A stretch of 64,000 bases of DNA. Source: Multivorans sp965232105 (lineage in GTDB: Bacteria > Acidobacteriota > Thermoanaerobaculia > Multivoradales > Multivoraceae). The notes beneath the pieces were generated by a model. It did not search any database and had not been told where the DNA came from. It saw nothing but the letters and a program-made list of their open reading frames with translations. The stretch's first letter is position 1. Every line of letters starts with the position of its first letter. Location: contig OZ246956.1 of the NCBI GenBank assembly GCA_965232105.1, positions 2,046,001-2,110,000 on the forward strand, in the 5' to 3' direction. Position numbers and translations under genes: made by a program. Shown in pieces: positions 45,308-53,030 of the stretch.

Positions 45308-45981
45308 GGATTGCCCTCCTCAGCCGGTTCTTCGCCTTCGTCGGCCGGTCCGGCCACGAGGAACGGCACCGAAGCCATCTGCCGGTCCCAGAGGAGCGCC
45401 AACCGGCCACCCTCCGGGGTCACGTCGAGGAACTGCCAGGACAACTGTTCGAACGAGATCGGCAACGGCTGGAGAACCATGTCGGTGCGTAGCAGGTCCC
45501 GGTCCGGCGTGTAGCCGTAGGCGCCGAACAGCGCTTCGCGTTCCTGGTAGTCGTATGTCTCCTGAGCCGGCCAGGTCGAGATGATCAGAATCCACCGCTC
45601 CGGGCCGAGTTGGATGAACATCGTGTACTCGCCGGGCTCGAGACGGGTGTCGTCGATGACGAGCGGCAGTTCCGTGATCAGCCGGGTCGTGTAGTTCGCG
45701 CCCGCGCGCCAGACCGGGGCGCCGTCGTTGAGAAACGCGATGAAGTCCGGCGGCCCGAAGATGTCCCGGCCGCGCCGCAGCGGCCGGCCGAACTTGACCT
45801 CGATCCACGCCCCGTTGACATAGCCGGAGCGGGGATCGAAGTAGCCGCCGATCTGAGCCGCGGCCTCGCCGGCCGGGCTGGCCGGTTTCCGCTGGGCGAC
45901 GGCGGTGCCGCCTGTAAACAGTTCGGCGCCCGCGACGAGGAGCGCCGCGGACGCCGCGATTCCGGAGCGGCTCACCGCCAC
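45304..45981 (-). CDS. Exported DUF2911 protein
   Basis: This 225-residue protein has an export signal (AASAALLVAGAELFTGGTAVAQ) and DUF2911 features: IEVKFGRPLRRGRDIFG, VWRAGANYTTRLITELPLVIDDTRLEPGEYTMFIQLGPERWILIIS. DUF2911 proteins are predicted beta-sandwich periplasmic proteins of unknown role. The start is a GTG at 45981, 11 bp after the stop of the DUF6265 gene, and the protein ends in an acidic tail overlapping the GFA gene. The three genes form one operon. Confidence 0.85.
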   Translation of the reverse strand: MAVSRSGIAASAALLVAGAELFTGGTAVAQRKPASPAGEAAAQIGGYFDPRSGYVNGAWIEVKFGRPLRRGRDIFGPPDFIAFLNDGAPVWRAGANYTTRLITELPLVIDDTRLEPGEYTMFIQLGPERWILIISTWPAQETYDYQEREALFGAYGYTPDRDLLRTDMVLQPLPISFEQLSWQFLDVTPEGGRLALLWDRQMASVPFLVAGPADEGEEPAEEGNP

Positions 45982-45991
45982 CGGGCCAGTG

Positions 45992-46471
45992 CTACTTGAC
46001 CGCCTCGAGCGGGATCTCGAACTCCTGGCCGCTGGCCACCTCGACCGAGATGACGAACTTGTCGTCGGCGGGCCGGCTGTAGGCGAGCTTGGCCAGAGAG
46101 CCGTTGCCTTCGCCCGTGTTCTCGAACCTGATCATCCGGTCCTTCGACTCGACGAGCTTCATCACTTGGAAACCCTCGTAGCGAGGCTTCATGCCGGGGT
46201 CCCACTGCTTGAGGCGCAGCACCAGGGAGTCGTTCTCCTCCTCGATCGAGATCAACTCGATCATGTTCGTCGTGCCGTCGGGCGAGAAGCCCCGGACCCG
46301 GGCCACCATCGAGCCGTTCTTGGGCACCGCCCAGTTCTCCTCCAGGGACGGGCCGCTCCAGGTACCGGTCATCCAGGCCAAGTCTTCGACCGTGGGGCCG
46401 TGGTTGTCAGCGGCCACGCCAGTCACGGCCAGGAGCATAGCGATCAACAGAACGAACAGAGTGCGGCGCAT
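45992..46471 (-). CDS. Exported DUF6265-family protein
   Basis: This 159-residue protein has a signal peptide (TLFVLLIAMLLAVTGVAA). The DUF6265/lipocalin-like pattern is visible: LAWMTGTWSGPSLEENWAVPKNGSMVARVRGF, ELISIEEENDSLVLRLKQWDPG and VMKLVESKDRMIRFEN. It probably forms a small beta-barrel that binds a hydrophobic ligand; no activity is known. It is first gene of the DUF6265-DUF2911-GFA operon. Confidence 0.85.
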   Translation of the reverse strand: MRRTLFVLLIAMLLAVTGVAADNHGPTVEDLAWMTGTWSGPSLEENWAVPKNGSMVARVRGFSPDGTTNMIELISIEEENDSLVLRLKQWDPGMKPRYEGFQVMKLVESKDRMIRFENTGEGNGSLAKLAYSRPADDKFVISVEVASGQEFEIPLEAVK

Positions 46472-46530
46472 CGATTGTCCTCCAAGGAATTGAGCCGCCG
46501 ACCATAGCAGCCGGCTGCTGCTGCGGCGGC

Positions 46531-46604
46531 TGCACCCGCCCGTTCTCGGGGTCAGAGGGGGTCTGGAGGGCGCCCCCCGGAACCCGACCAGCCGGGCGGG
46601 TGCA
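46531..46604 (-). terminator. Long inverted repeat after the PDLxG gene (possible terminator)
   Basis: TGCACCCGCCCG at 46531-46542 is the exact reverse complement of CGGGCGGGTGCA at 46593-46604, with G/C-rich smaller stems between. It sits between the stop of the PDLxG gene (minus strand) and the next operon. No T-run is seen. Confidence 0.45.
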
Positions 46605-46619
46605 ACCCCCGGGACTCGG

Positions 46620-47708
46620 CTACTCCGAACCGCCGCCGCCGGTCGACGCGGCGTCGCCTTCGAGGGCTTCTTCCTCGAGCAGCCGGGCGCCGCGCAGAAT
46701 GCCGCCCAAGGCGTAGTTGCCTTCGTGGCAGGCGTACTCGTAGACCTTGTTCGTGCTGGCGGGCCAGGGGTACTCGCCGCCCCAGGGCTCGGTCCAGGTG
46801 TTCGGGTCGTCGACGGTGAAGCCGTAGAGCAGGGTGTCCTCGTCGATGCGGCTGAAGCGCTCGGTGATCACCATCTCCTTGGAACCCTGCGTGAAGCTGT
46901 AGTCGTCGCCGAAGTTCTTCGTCGTGACGACCAGGGTGTCGCCGTCCCAGCGGCCGACCGATTCGCCGAGCCAGCTCTCCACGTTGTCGTCGTGCTCTGA
47001 GTCGATGCGGATGACCCGTGCGTCGTGGTTCATCTCGACCAGGATCATCACGTGGGTGTCGGTCTGCACGATCCGCTTCATGTTGTTGTACATGACGGGC
47101 ATGGCCGGCGGTCCGGCGGTGGAGCCGAAGCCGAGCAGGCAGCGCTCTGCGTGCGGGCGGAGCTCCGGGTCGTCGTACGGGCCGAACTCGCGGTCAATCC
47201 ACCAGGCGGTGCCGGTGTTCTCGTGGCGGAAGGCTGCCCCCTCCGCGAACCGCTTCTTCGCGGCGTCGGTGAGCGCCGGCATCCTGCCGTCCGCGGGCTC
47301 GGTGATGATGGACGTGCGGTACTTGCCGTCGAGCTGGAAGTTGCCGTCTCCGATGTCGACGTAGAAGGCGTTGTAGCCGCCGACCTTGCCGGCGGCGCCG
47401 GTGAACTCGGGCGCGTAGATGCCGGTACCCCCCTCCGGCGGCGCCTCGCGATTCGGGTCGCTAGGCGCGTAGTCCTTCTCGAAGTTCGACTGCCAGTGAT
47501 CCGCGATCGCCTTGGCCTCCTCCGGGGTCAGGGTCAGGTTGTCGCCGTACTGCGCGGGTCGCTGGAGAGGAGTCAGCGTCGCGATGTCGTAGGTCCCCGA
47601 GAGATCGGGCTTGCCGTCGTGACGGCGGGGGATGTCGTCGGAGGCGACGATGGCGCCTGCCGCCGCGAAGGCGAGCAGGGTCGTGAGGATGAGGGTGCGT
47701 CTTGCCAT
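46620..47708 (-). CDS. Secreted PDLxG-family protein, paralog 6
   Basis: This 362-residue protein has a signal peptide (TLILTTLLAFAAAGAIVAS). The mature part is DDIPRRHDGKPDLSGTYDIATLTPLQRPAQYGDNLTLTPEEA, with APEFTGAAGKVGGYNAFYVDIG, YRTSIITEPADGRMP, GTAWWIDREFGPYDD, WLGESVGRWDGDTLVVTTKNF and YEYACHEGNYALGGILRGARLLEEEA. It is closest to the paralog at 25112. The block order and spacing are almost constant across the five short paralogs. Function is unknown. Confidence 0.82.
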   Translation of the reverse strand: MARRTLILTTLLAFAAAGAIVASDDIPRRHDGKPDLSGTYDIATLTPLQRPAQYGDNLTLTPEEAKAIADHWQSNFEKDYAPSDPNREAPPEGGTGIYAPEFTGAAGKVGGYNAFYVDIGDGNFQLDGKYRTSIITEPADGRMPALTDAAKKRFAEGAAFRHENTGTAWWIDREFGPYDDPELRPHAERCLLGFGSTAGPPAMPVMYNNMKRIVQTDTHVMILVEMNHDARVIRIDSEHDDNVESWLGESVGRWDGDTLVVTTKNFGDDYSFTQGSKEMVITERFSRIDEDTLLYGFTVDDPNTWTEPWGGEYPWPASTNKVYEYACHEGNYALGGILRGARLLEEEALEGDAASTGGGGSE

Positions 47709-47800
47709 GTGCGGCGTCCTCCGGGTCGTGGCCAGCGTTCTTCGGCCGATCCTGGGTTTGCGAACAGTACGGCCATCTTAGCCGGAAGCTGGCCCGCGGT

Positions 47801-48049
47801 TCAGGATTTGATCGGTTCGACGATCCGGTCCGTCGTCGTGTCGCGCTGGATCTCGAACCAGCGGCGGCAACCCTGGGCGTGGAACCAGCGCTCGGTGACG
47901 ACGCCTTCTTCGTTGTCGTGCATGAAGGCGAGGTCGAGATCCCGCTCGTCCGGGTCCGTCAGGTGTTCCGGCGCGCGCCGGATCTCGCCATGGACGAACT
48001 CGTGGACCGAACGGGCGCCGCAGTTGGGGCAGGGGATGCGGAGGCTCAT
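47801..48049 (-). CDS. soxD: Sarcosine oxidase delta subunit
   Basis: This 82-residue protein begins LRIPCPNCGARSVHEFVHGE, with the zinc-binding CPxCG of SoxD, and ends with the family pattern WFHAQGCRRWFEIQRDTTTDRI. It is part of heterotetrameric sarcosine oxidase, which oxidises N-methylglycine to glycine while transferring the methyl carbon to tetrahydrofolate. It is last in the operon, 2 bp after soxB. Confidence 0.92.
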   Translation of the reverse strand: MSLRIPCPNCGARSVHEFVHGEIRRAPEHLTDPDERDLDLAFMHDNEEGVVTERWFHAQGCRRWFEIQRDTTTDRIVEPIKS

Positions 48050-48051
48050 TG

Positions 48052-49260
48052 CTAGTGCGTCCCGGCCGAGCCGCGGTCGGCCATCGTGCGGTCGCGCGCG
48101 AAGCGATCGAGGCCGAAGGGTTCGATGAGTTTCGGCATCTCGCCGGTCGCGATGAGTTCCGCCATCTGCTCGCCGCCGGCCGGGATCGCCTTGAAGCCCC
48201 AGGTGCCCCAGCCGGTCGTGATGTAGAAGCCGTCCACGCCGGTCGGGCCGAGGATCGGCGAGTAGTCGGGGCTCATGTCGCAGACGCCCGTCCACTGGCG
48301 CAGCACCCGGAGGTTCGCCATGAAGGGCAGCAGGCAGAGCGCCCGCCGGCAGACGTGCTGCACGAAATCGTGGCTCGACCGGTAGGAGAAGCTGGGCTGC
48401 GGATCGATCTCGGCGCCCAGGAGCATCTCGCCTCGCGCGGTCTGCGAGGCGTAGAAGAAGAGCTCCGAAGAGGCGACGATGGGCCCGAACTGCCGCCGGT
48501 AGTGGTTCGTGACGAACGCCTGCAGGCGGTACGTGTGAATCGGCAGCCGCACGCCGGCCATTGCGGCGAGCCGGCTGACATGGCCACCGACGGCCGAAAC
48601 GACGGTGCCGGCGGCAACGTCGCCCGCCGCGGTCCTCACGCCGGCGACCCGGTCGCCGTCGAGGATCAGACCGAGGGCGGGCGTGTTCTGAAGGACGTGG
48701 ACGCCGTGCTCCATCGCGCCCTCGGCGAGCGCCCAGACCACGCGGTCGTGGCGGGCGGTGGCGCCTTGCGGATGGTAGGAGGCGCCCAACACCGGCCAGC
48801 GGCCGCCGCCATCCATGTCGAGCTCGGGGCATAGCTCCTGGACTTGCCGAGGCCCGACGAACTCGGTCTCGGCGCCGAACTCGGTGTTCAGCTTCGCCCG
48901 CATCCGCTCAGTCCGCGCGGCCGCTTCGGAATGCGCCATCCACAGGATGCCTTTCTCCTGGTGCATCAACCAGCGCCCGGTCTCCTCTTCCAGGCCCCGG
49001 TAGAGGTCGACGCTCCGTTGGTAGAAGCGCACCGCGGCGGGGATGCCGTAGTTGGCTCGGATGATCGTCGTGTTGCGGCCCGAGTTGCCGCTGCCGATGT
49101 AGCCGCGTTCGAACACGCCGACGTTCGTGATCCCGTGGCGAGTCGCCAGGTAGTAGGCGGTGGCCAGCCCGTGCCCGCCCGCGCCGACGATCACCACGTC
49201 GTAGGCCTTCTTCGGGGGCCGCCAGGTCAGCTTCATCTGTCGCTCGACGAATTCGTTCAT
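48052..49260 (-). CDS. soxB: Sarcosine oxidase beta subunit (FAD amine oxidase)
   Basis: This 402-residue flavoprotein has the dinucleotide fold YDVVIVGAGGHGLATAYYLA (~20-40) and ERGYIGSGNSGRNTTIIRANY (the SoxB region for covalent FMN and FAD), and ends with the conserved ITTGWGTWGFKAIPAGGEQMAELI. It oxidises the amine substrate at the alpha/beta interface. The ATG overlaps the soxA stop as ATGA and soxD follows at 2 bp, so the three genes are co-translated. Dimethylglycine or another secondary methylamine remains possible as substrate. Confidence 0.93.
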   Translation of the reverse strand: MNEFVERQMKLTWRPPKKAYDVVIVGAGGHGLATAYYLATRHGITNVGVFERGYIGSGNSGRNTTIIRANYGIPAAVRFYQRSVDLYRGLEEETGRWLMHQEKGILWMAHSEAAARTERMRAKLNTEFGAETEFVGPRQVQELCPELDMDGGGRWPVLGASYHPQGATARHDRVVWALAEGAMEHGVHVLQNTPALGLILDGDRVAGVRTAAGDVAAGTVVSAVGGHVSRLAAMAGVRLPIHTYRLQAFVTNHYRRQFGPIVASSELFFYASQTARGEMLLGAEIDPQPSFSYRSSHDFVQHVCRRALCLLPFMANLRVLRQWTGVCDMSPDYSPILGPTGVDGFYITTGWGTWGFKAIPAGGEQMAELIATGEMPKLIEPFGLDRFARDRTMADRGSAGTH

Positions 49261-52166
49261 GCCGCGCCTCCGGCGTCGTAGCCGAGCGTCCGGCTCAGAC
49301 GGCGCTGGAAGGCGGCGGCGAAAGGTGCCGGCGCCAGGAGCAGGGTCCGCTTGGCCTCGAACCACAACTTGACCGGGATGCCGGCGATCTCGCCCTGGGC
49401 CAGCGCCGGCCGCCCGGCCGGTCGTTCCCAGTCGCATTCGCGGTCGAGGAGGGCCGCGGTGTCGGCGGCATCGAGCCAGACGCAGGAGAAGCCGGTCTCG
49501 CGCTCGACGATCGCGTGCGGGTCGCCGGCGACCTCGAAGGTGGGCAGGGCGGTGACGAGGAGTTCGTCGGGGGCGATGCGGAGGGCGAGCGCATCGCCCG
49601 GCCACGGCGCGTCTGCCGTCAGGCCGTCGAGAGCGGCTGGAGCGGCAACGACCCGAGTCGCCTCGATCGGACTCAGCCGTGGCGGGCCGGAGGGTGTCTC
49701 GCCGGCCATGTCGGTTGCGTCGGGGCGCTCGGTGGGGAAGTCGCGGACCTCCTCAGGCGGTTCACTCGCGAGGTCGATGGCTACGCGGGCCCGCTCGCCG
49801 TCCGGGTCGTAGAGGGGACCATCGATGCGGCGTACCGGCCGGCCATCGACGGTCGGTTCCCGGGGCAGGTTGCCCTCGTCGTCCATGTAGAGCCAACCGA
49901 GCATGGGGATGCCCTTGCCGGCTTCAGAGCGGCCACCTCCTAGTCCGCAGCTTGCGTCGGACGTCACGTAGCCGGCGTAGCGGCCTCCGTGGTGAATCGC
50001 CGCTCCTTCGAGGGACGCGCCGGGTTGCTCAGGAGGCGCTTCGACAGTCCGGAGAGCGACCAACCGCCGGTCGGGCGGTTGCTTGTTCGTCCGCAGGATC
50101 GCCTGGCGACCGATGAAGTCCCCCTTGTTCAGGTCGACCGCCCACTCGTGGCCCAGCCGGCGGGGGGTCGAGTCGTAGTCCGTGTCCTGACCGATGACGA
50201 TGTGGCCCTTCTCGAGCCTCAGGTGGAGGAGAGTCTCCAGACCGTGGGGGCGAACGTTCAGATCGCCGCCAAGCGCAAGCAGCCGCCGCCAGAGTCGACT
50301 CGCGTCGGCGGCCGCGTGGTGGAGCTCGTAGGACAGCTCGCCCGTGAAGCTCAACCGCACGGCCCGACAGTCGATGCCGGCGACGTCCAACCGCCGGTGG
50401 CGGCTGAACCCCGGAAGGTCCCGGGCGCCGGCCCGCGCCAGCAGCCTGGCCGCCGAGGGCCCGGTGACGTTGATCGCGGCGAGCGATGCGGTCTGGTTCA
50501 GGATCCGGACATCGAAGCCGAAGGCCTCGGCCCAGTCACGCAGCCACAGTTCGAAGAAACTCGACCCACCGGATGTCGAGGTGAAGAAGAACCGGTCGCC
50601 GTCGCCTGGCGCGGCAGAAGGTCCAGAAGCCGGCGCTTCGCGCCGGTTGCCGGCCAGAGGGCCGGCGCACCCAGTTTCTGCCGCGCAAGCTCCTGGAGCT
50701 TCTTCCCGGCAGAGTATGCCGTCGTCGAGCGCGTAGCCGCGCTCGTCCAGCATGAGGACGTAGCGGCAACGGCCGGGCCTGATCGTCTCGACCCGGGTGG
50801 GGACGATCCGTTCCAGGAAGGCCTCGGCGTCGGGGCCGGAGACCACCATCTTGCCCAGGGAACTCACGTCGCCGAGCGAGACGCCGTCACGCACGGCTGT
50901 GTACTCGTCGTGTGCCTGGTCGTAGGTCCAGGGTCGCCACCAGCCGCCCGCCCGGTCCATGCGCGCACCGAGCCGCAGGTGCTCGTCATGAAGCGGTGAC
51001 CGGGCGGTCACCGCAGTGTACGCACCGGCGGCCAGTTCGCGGACGGTGAGGTGCCGGTTGAGCGGCCGGGCCGTGAAGGCCGGCTGGAGCCGGCCGCCCC
51101 GGTCGAGCAGGAAGCTCCGCAGGTAGGGCAGGCAGACGCCGCCCTGGCAGGCGCCGGTACCGGCGAGGGTGGCACGCTTGAGCAGCTCCATCTCGCGGAA
51201 GCCGCGCTTCCACACGCCGTTGAGATCTGTGACGGTGACGCTGCTGCATGGGCACACCGTTCCGTCTGGCGGGCAGGGAGGCAGTTCGGGTTCCGCCGCG
51301 GCGCTGCCGACGACGCGGACAGGAAGGTCCGAGGCCATCCGGGCCAGCGCGTTCCGTGGATTGCGGCCGAGGCCCAGAACCGCCGTGTCGCATGCGAACC
51401 GCTCCTCCGGCGCATCGCCGTCGCCGTACCGGCGAACGACCACCGCCTCGACCCGGCCGTTGCCTTCGAAGCGGACGAGGTCCCACCCCCGCTCGCCGAG
51501 CGGGAGGTGGCGGCCATGGATACCCGCCGACAGGCCGGGCACCGCCTGGCCCAGCGACACGACACTGCCGAAATCGATGCCGGCCGCTGAAAGGTCGGCG
51601 GCCGCGCGGACTGTCATCAGGCCTTCGAGGTCGCTGCCGGGAACGACCGGCTGGACCTCCGCGGACCCTGTGGCAACCACGATTTCGCGCTTGGGATGAA
51701 CGTGGAGCACACGCCCGGCGTCGTCCGATGCAACCACGAGTGGACCGGGGTACACGCCGGTGACGTGTTGGCCGTCCCGGGCGTCCAGGGTGACGACGTC
51801 GAGGCCCGCCTTCCTTGCCTCCCAGGCGGCCTGGCGCCCGGAGTCGCCTTGTCCGATGACGACCGTGTCGCAGTGGACGTGGTGCGCGGGGGCCGCGTTT
51901 CCGGCCGGCGCCGGCTCGTCGCGCAGCAGTGGCGGTTCCTCGCCTTCCAGATGATCCCGCCGTACGACCAGGCCGTCTCGCGCCGGCATCTGGCAACTCC
52001 GCGTGTAGGCGACGCCATCGACGGTCACAAGGCAGTTCGGACAGTCGCCGGCCAGACACAGGCAGCCGCCCCCGGTCGGGTGCAGACGGGCGCGAACCAT
52101 TGCGACCAGCACGCTGTCACCCGCTTGGGCCTCGACCGGTCTTCCCTCTACTTCAAGGTGGACCAC
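49257..52166 (-). CDS. soxA: Sarcosine oxidase alpha-gamma fusion subunit, carrying an in-frame palindromic repeat
   Basis: This 969-residue protein has domains in order. First is an N-terminal ferredoxin-like segment (GGGCLCLAGDCPNCLVTVDG...TRSCQMPARDG, ~33-65). An FAD/NAD-binding oxidoreductase follows, then a BFD-like Cys cluster (CPCSSVTVTDLNG...GACQGGVC, ~308-345) and a GcvT-type folate domain (~390-780; RLGHEWAVDLNKGDFIGRQAI). A C-terminal gamma-subunit-like domain (~850-969; LALRIAPDELLVTALP, FSCVWLDAAD) is normally a separate protein (SoxG). In the folate domain about 30 extra residues (~487-519) lie between YALDDGILCREE and DGDRFFFTSTSG and are encoded by a REP1 repeat. The start is a GTG. 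The gene order A(G)-B-D differs from the usual B-D-A-G. Confidence 0.9.
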   Translation of the reverse strand: MVHLEVEGRPVEAQAGDSVLVAMVRARLHPTGGGCLCLAGDCPNCLVTVDGVAYTRSCQMPARDGLVVRRDHLEGEEPPLLRDEPAPAGNAAPAHHVHCDTVVIGQGDSGRQAAWEARKAGLDVVTLDARDGQHVTGVYPGPLVVASDDAGRVLHVHPKREIVVATGSAEVQPVVPGSDLEGLMTVRAAADLSAAGIDFGSVVSLGQAVPGLSAGIHGRHLPLGERGWDLVRFEGNGRVEAVVVRRYGDGDAPEERFACDTAVLGLGRNPRNALARMASDLPVRVVGSAAAEPELPPCPPDGTVCPCSSVTVTDLNGVWKRGFREMELLKRATLAGTGACQGGVCLPYLRSFLLDRGGRLQPAFTARPLNRHLTVRELAAGAYTAVTARSPLHDEHLRLGARMDRAGGWWRPWTYDQAHDEYTAVRDGVSLGDVSSLGKMVVSGPDAEAFLERIVPTRVETIRPGRCRYVLMLDERGYALDDGILCREEAPGACAAETGCAGPLAGNRREAPASGPSAAPGDGDRFFFTSTSGGSSFFELWLRDWAEAFGFDVRILNQTASLAAINVTGPSAARLLARAGARDLPGFSRHRRLDVAGIDCRAVRLSFTGELSYELHHAAADASRLWRRLLALGGDLNVRPHGLETLLHLRLEKGHIVIGQDTDYDSTPRRLGHEWAVDLNKGDFIGRQAILRTNKQPPDRRLVALRTVEAPPEQPGASLEGAAIHHGGRYAGYVTSDASCGLGGGRSEAGKGIPMLGWLYMDDEGNLPREPTVDGRPVRRIDGPLYDPDGERARVAIDLASEPPEEVRDFPTERPDATDMAGETPSGPPRLSPIEATRVVAAPAALDGLTADAPWPGDALALRIAPDELLVTALPTFEVAGDPHAIVERETGFSCVWLDAADTAALLDRECDWERPAGRPALAQGEIAGIPVKLWFEAKRTLLLAPAPFAAAFQRRLSRTLGYDAGGAA
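50626..50699 (-). repeat. REP1 palindromic repeat, copy g, inside soxA
   Basis: Read on the minus strand: leader GAGCTTGCGCGGCAGAAACT, GGGTGC, hairpin GCCGGCC-CTCT-GGCCGGC, A, then hairpin CCGGCGC-GAA-GCGCCGG. It is the same ~70-bp element as at 15745. It is open in the soxA frame and adds about 25 codons. Confidence 0.8.
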
Positions 52167-52214
52167 GGCTCGAATGGTACTGAGGCCCTCAAGGCTGGTG
52201 GCCGGAACGTGTCT

Positions 52215-52247
52215 GTACAGATTGCATTTTCAAAATGCAATCTGTAC
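52215..52247. promoter_or_regulatory. Perfect 33-bp palindrome between divergent sox and lipid cassettes (operator)
   Basis: GTACAGATTGCATTTT (52215-52230), a central C, then the exact complement AAAATGCAATCTGTAC (52232-52247). It is AT-rich in a very GC-rich genome and lies in the 123-bp gap, 49 bp from the soxA start and 43 bp from the fabG-like start. The position and symmetry fit an operator for a dimeric or tetrameric regulator controlling both directions. No regulator gene is adjacent. Confidence 0.75.
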
Positions 52248-52289
52248 GCACGGCCTGCGCCGCGGCGGCGCTACGATTGCGGCCGGCTC

Positions 52290-53030
52290 ATGACTGCTTC
52301 CCTTTCCGGTCAGGTGATCCTCGTCACCGGCTCGACCCGTGGCATTGGCCGGGCAACCGCTGAGGCCGCCGCGGCTCTCGGCGCCACGGTTGCCGTGCAT
52401 GGGCGGGAACTCGCCCAGGTCGAGGCGGTTTGTGGCGAGATGGGTTCCGGGAGTTTCCCGCTCGCCGCCGACCTCGACGAACCGGAAAACGCCGCCGCGC
52501 TGGTCGATCAGGTGGTCGAGCGCTACGGCCGGATCGACGGTCTCGTGAACAACGCCGGGGGCGGGCGTCCGGTCGCGTTCCGCGGTCTCGATCTCGACTC
52601 CTGGCGGGCGACCCAGCGCGTGAACCTCGAAGCCTCGTTCGCCGCAGCGCGCGCGGCCTACCGGGTGATGCGCAAGGCGAAGGGCGGCAGCATCGTCAAC
52701 ATGGCGTCTCTGGCGGCGCACGGCCCGGGCGGATGGATGGGCGCCGACTACGCCGCGTCCAAGGCCGGCCTGGTCAGTCTTACCCGCAGTCTCGCCCTCG
52801 AGGCCGCCCGCTTCGGGGTCCGCTGCAACGCGGTGTCGCCGGGCTTCATCGAAACCGACATGACGGGTGAACTCACCGACGACCAGCGCCAGAGGCTGCG
52901 CGTGCCGCTGGGACGGCTGGGGACGCCGGCGGAAGTCGCGGCCGTCGTCATGTTCCTGCTGTCGCCGGAATCGTCCTACGTGACGGGTCAGGTGATCCAC
53001 GTCAACGGCGGGTTGTCGATGTATGGCTAG
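52290..53030 (+). CDS. Short-chain dehydrogenase/reductase, FabG-like
   Basis: This 246-residue Rossmann protein has a cofactor motif ILVTGSTRGIGRA (~10-22), NNAGGG, a catalytic Ser in NMASLAAHG and YAASK (Tyr/Lys). It ends in the typical FLLSPESSYVTGQVIHVNGG. It probably reduces 3-ketoacyl-ACP made by the ketosynthase encoded next. The ATG at 52290 is chosen because the frame upstream runs through the palindrome. Its last 8 bp overlap the ketosynthase start. It is first in a four-gene lipid cassette. Confidence 0.9.
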   Translation: MTASLSGQVILVTGSTRGIGRATAEAAAALGATVAVHGRELAQVEAVCGEMGSGSFPLAADLDEPENAAALVDQVVERYGRIDGLVNNAGGGRPVAFRGLDLDSWRATQRVNLEASFAAARAAYRVMRKAKGGSIVNMASLAAHGPGGWMGADYAASKAGLVSLTRSLALEAARFGVRCNAVSPGFIETDMTGELTDDQRQRLRVPLGRLGTPAEVAAVVMFLLSPESSYVTGQVIHVNGGLSMYG

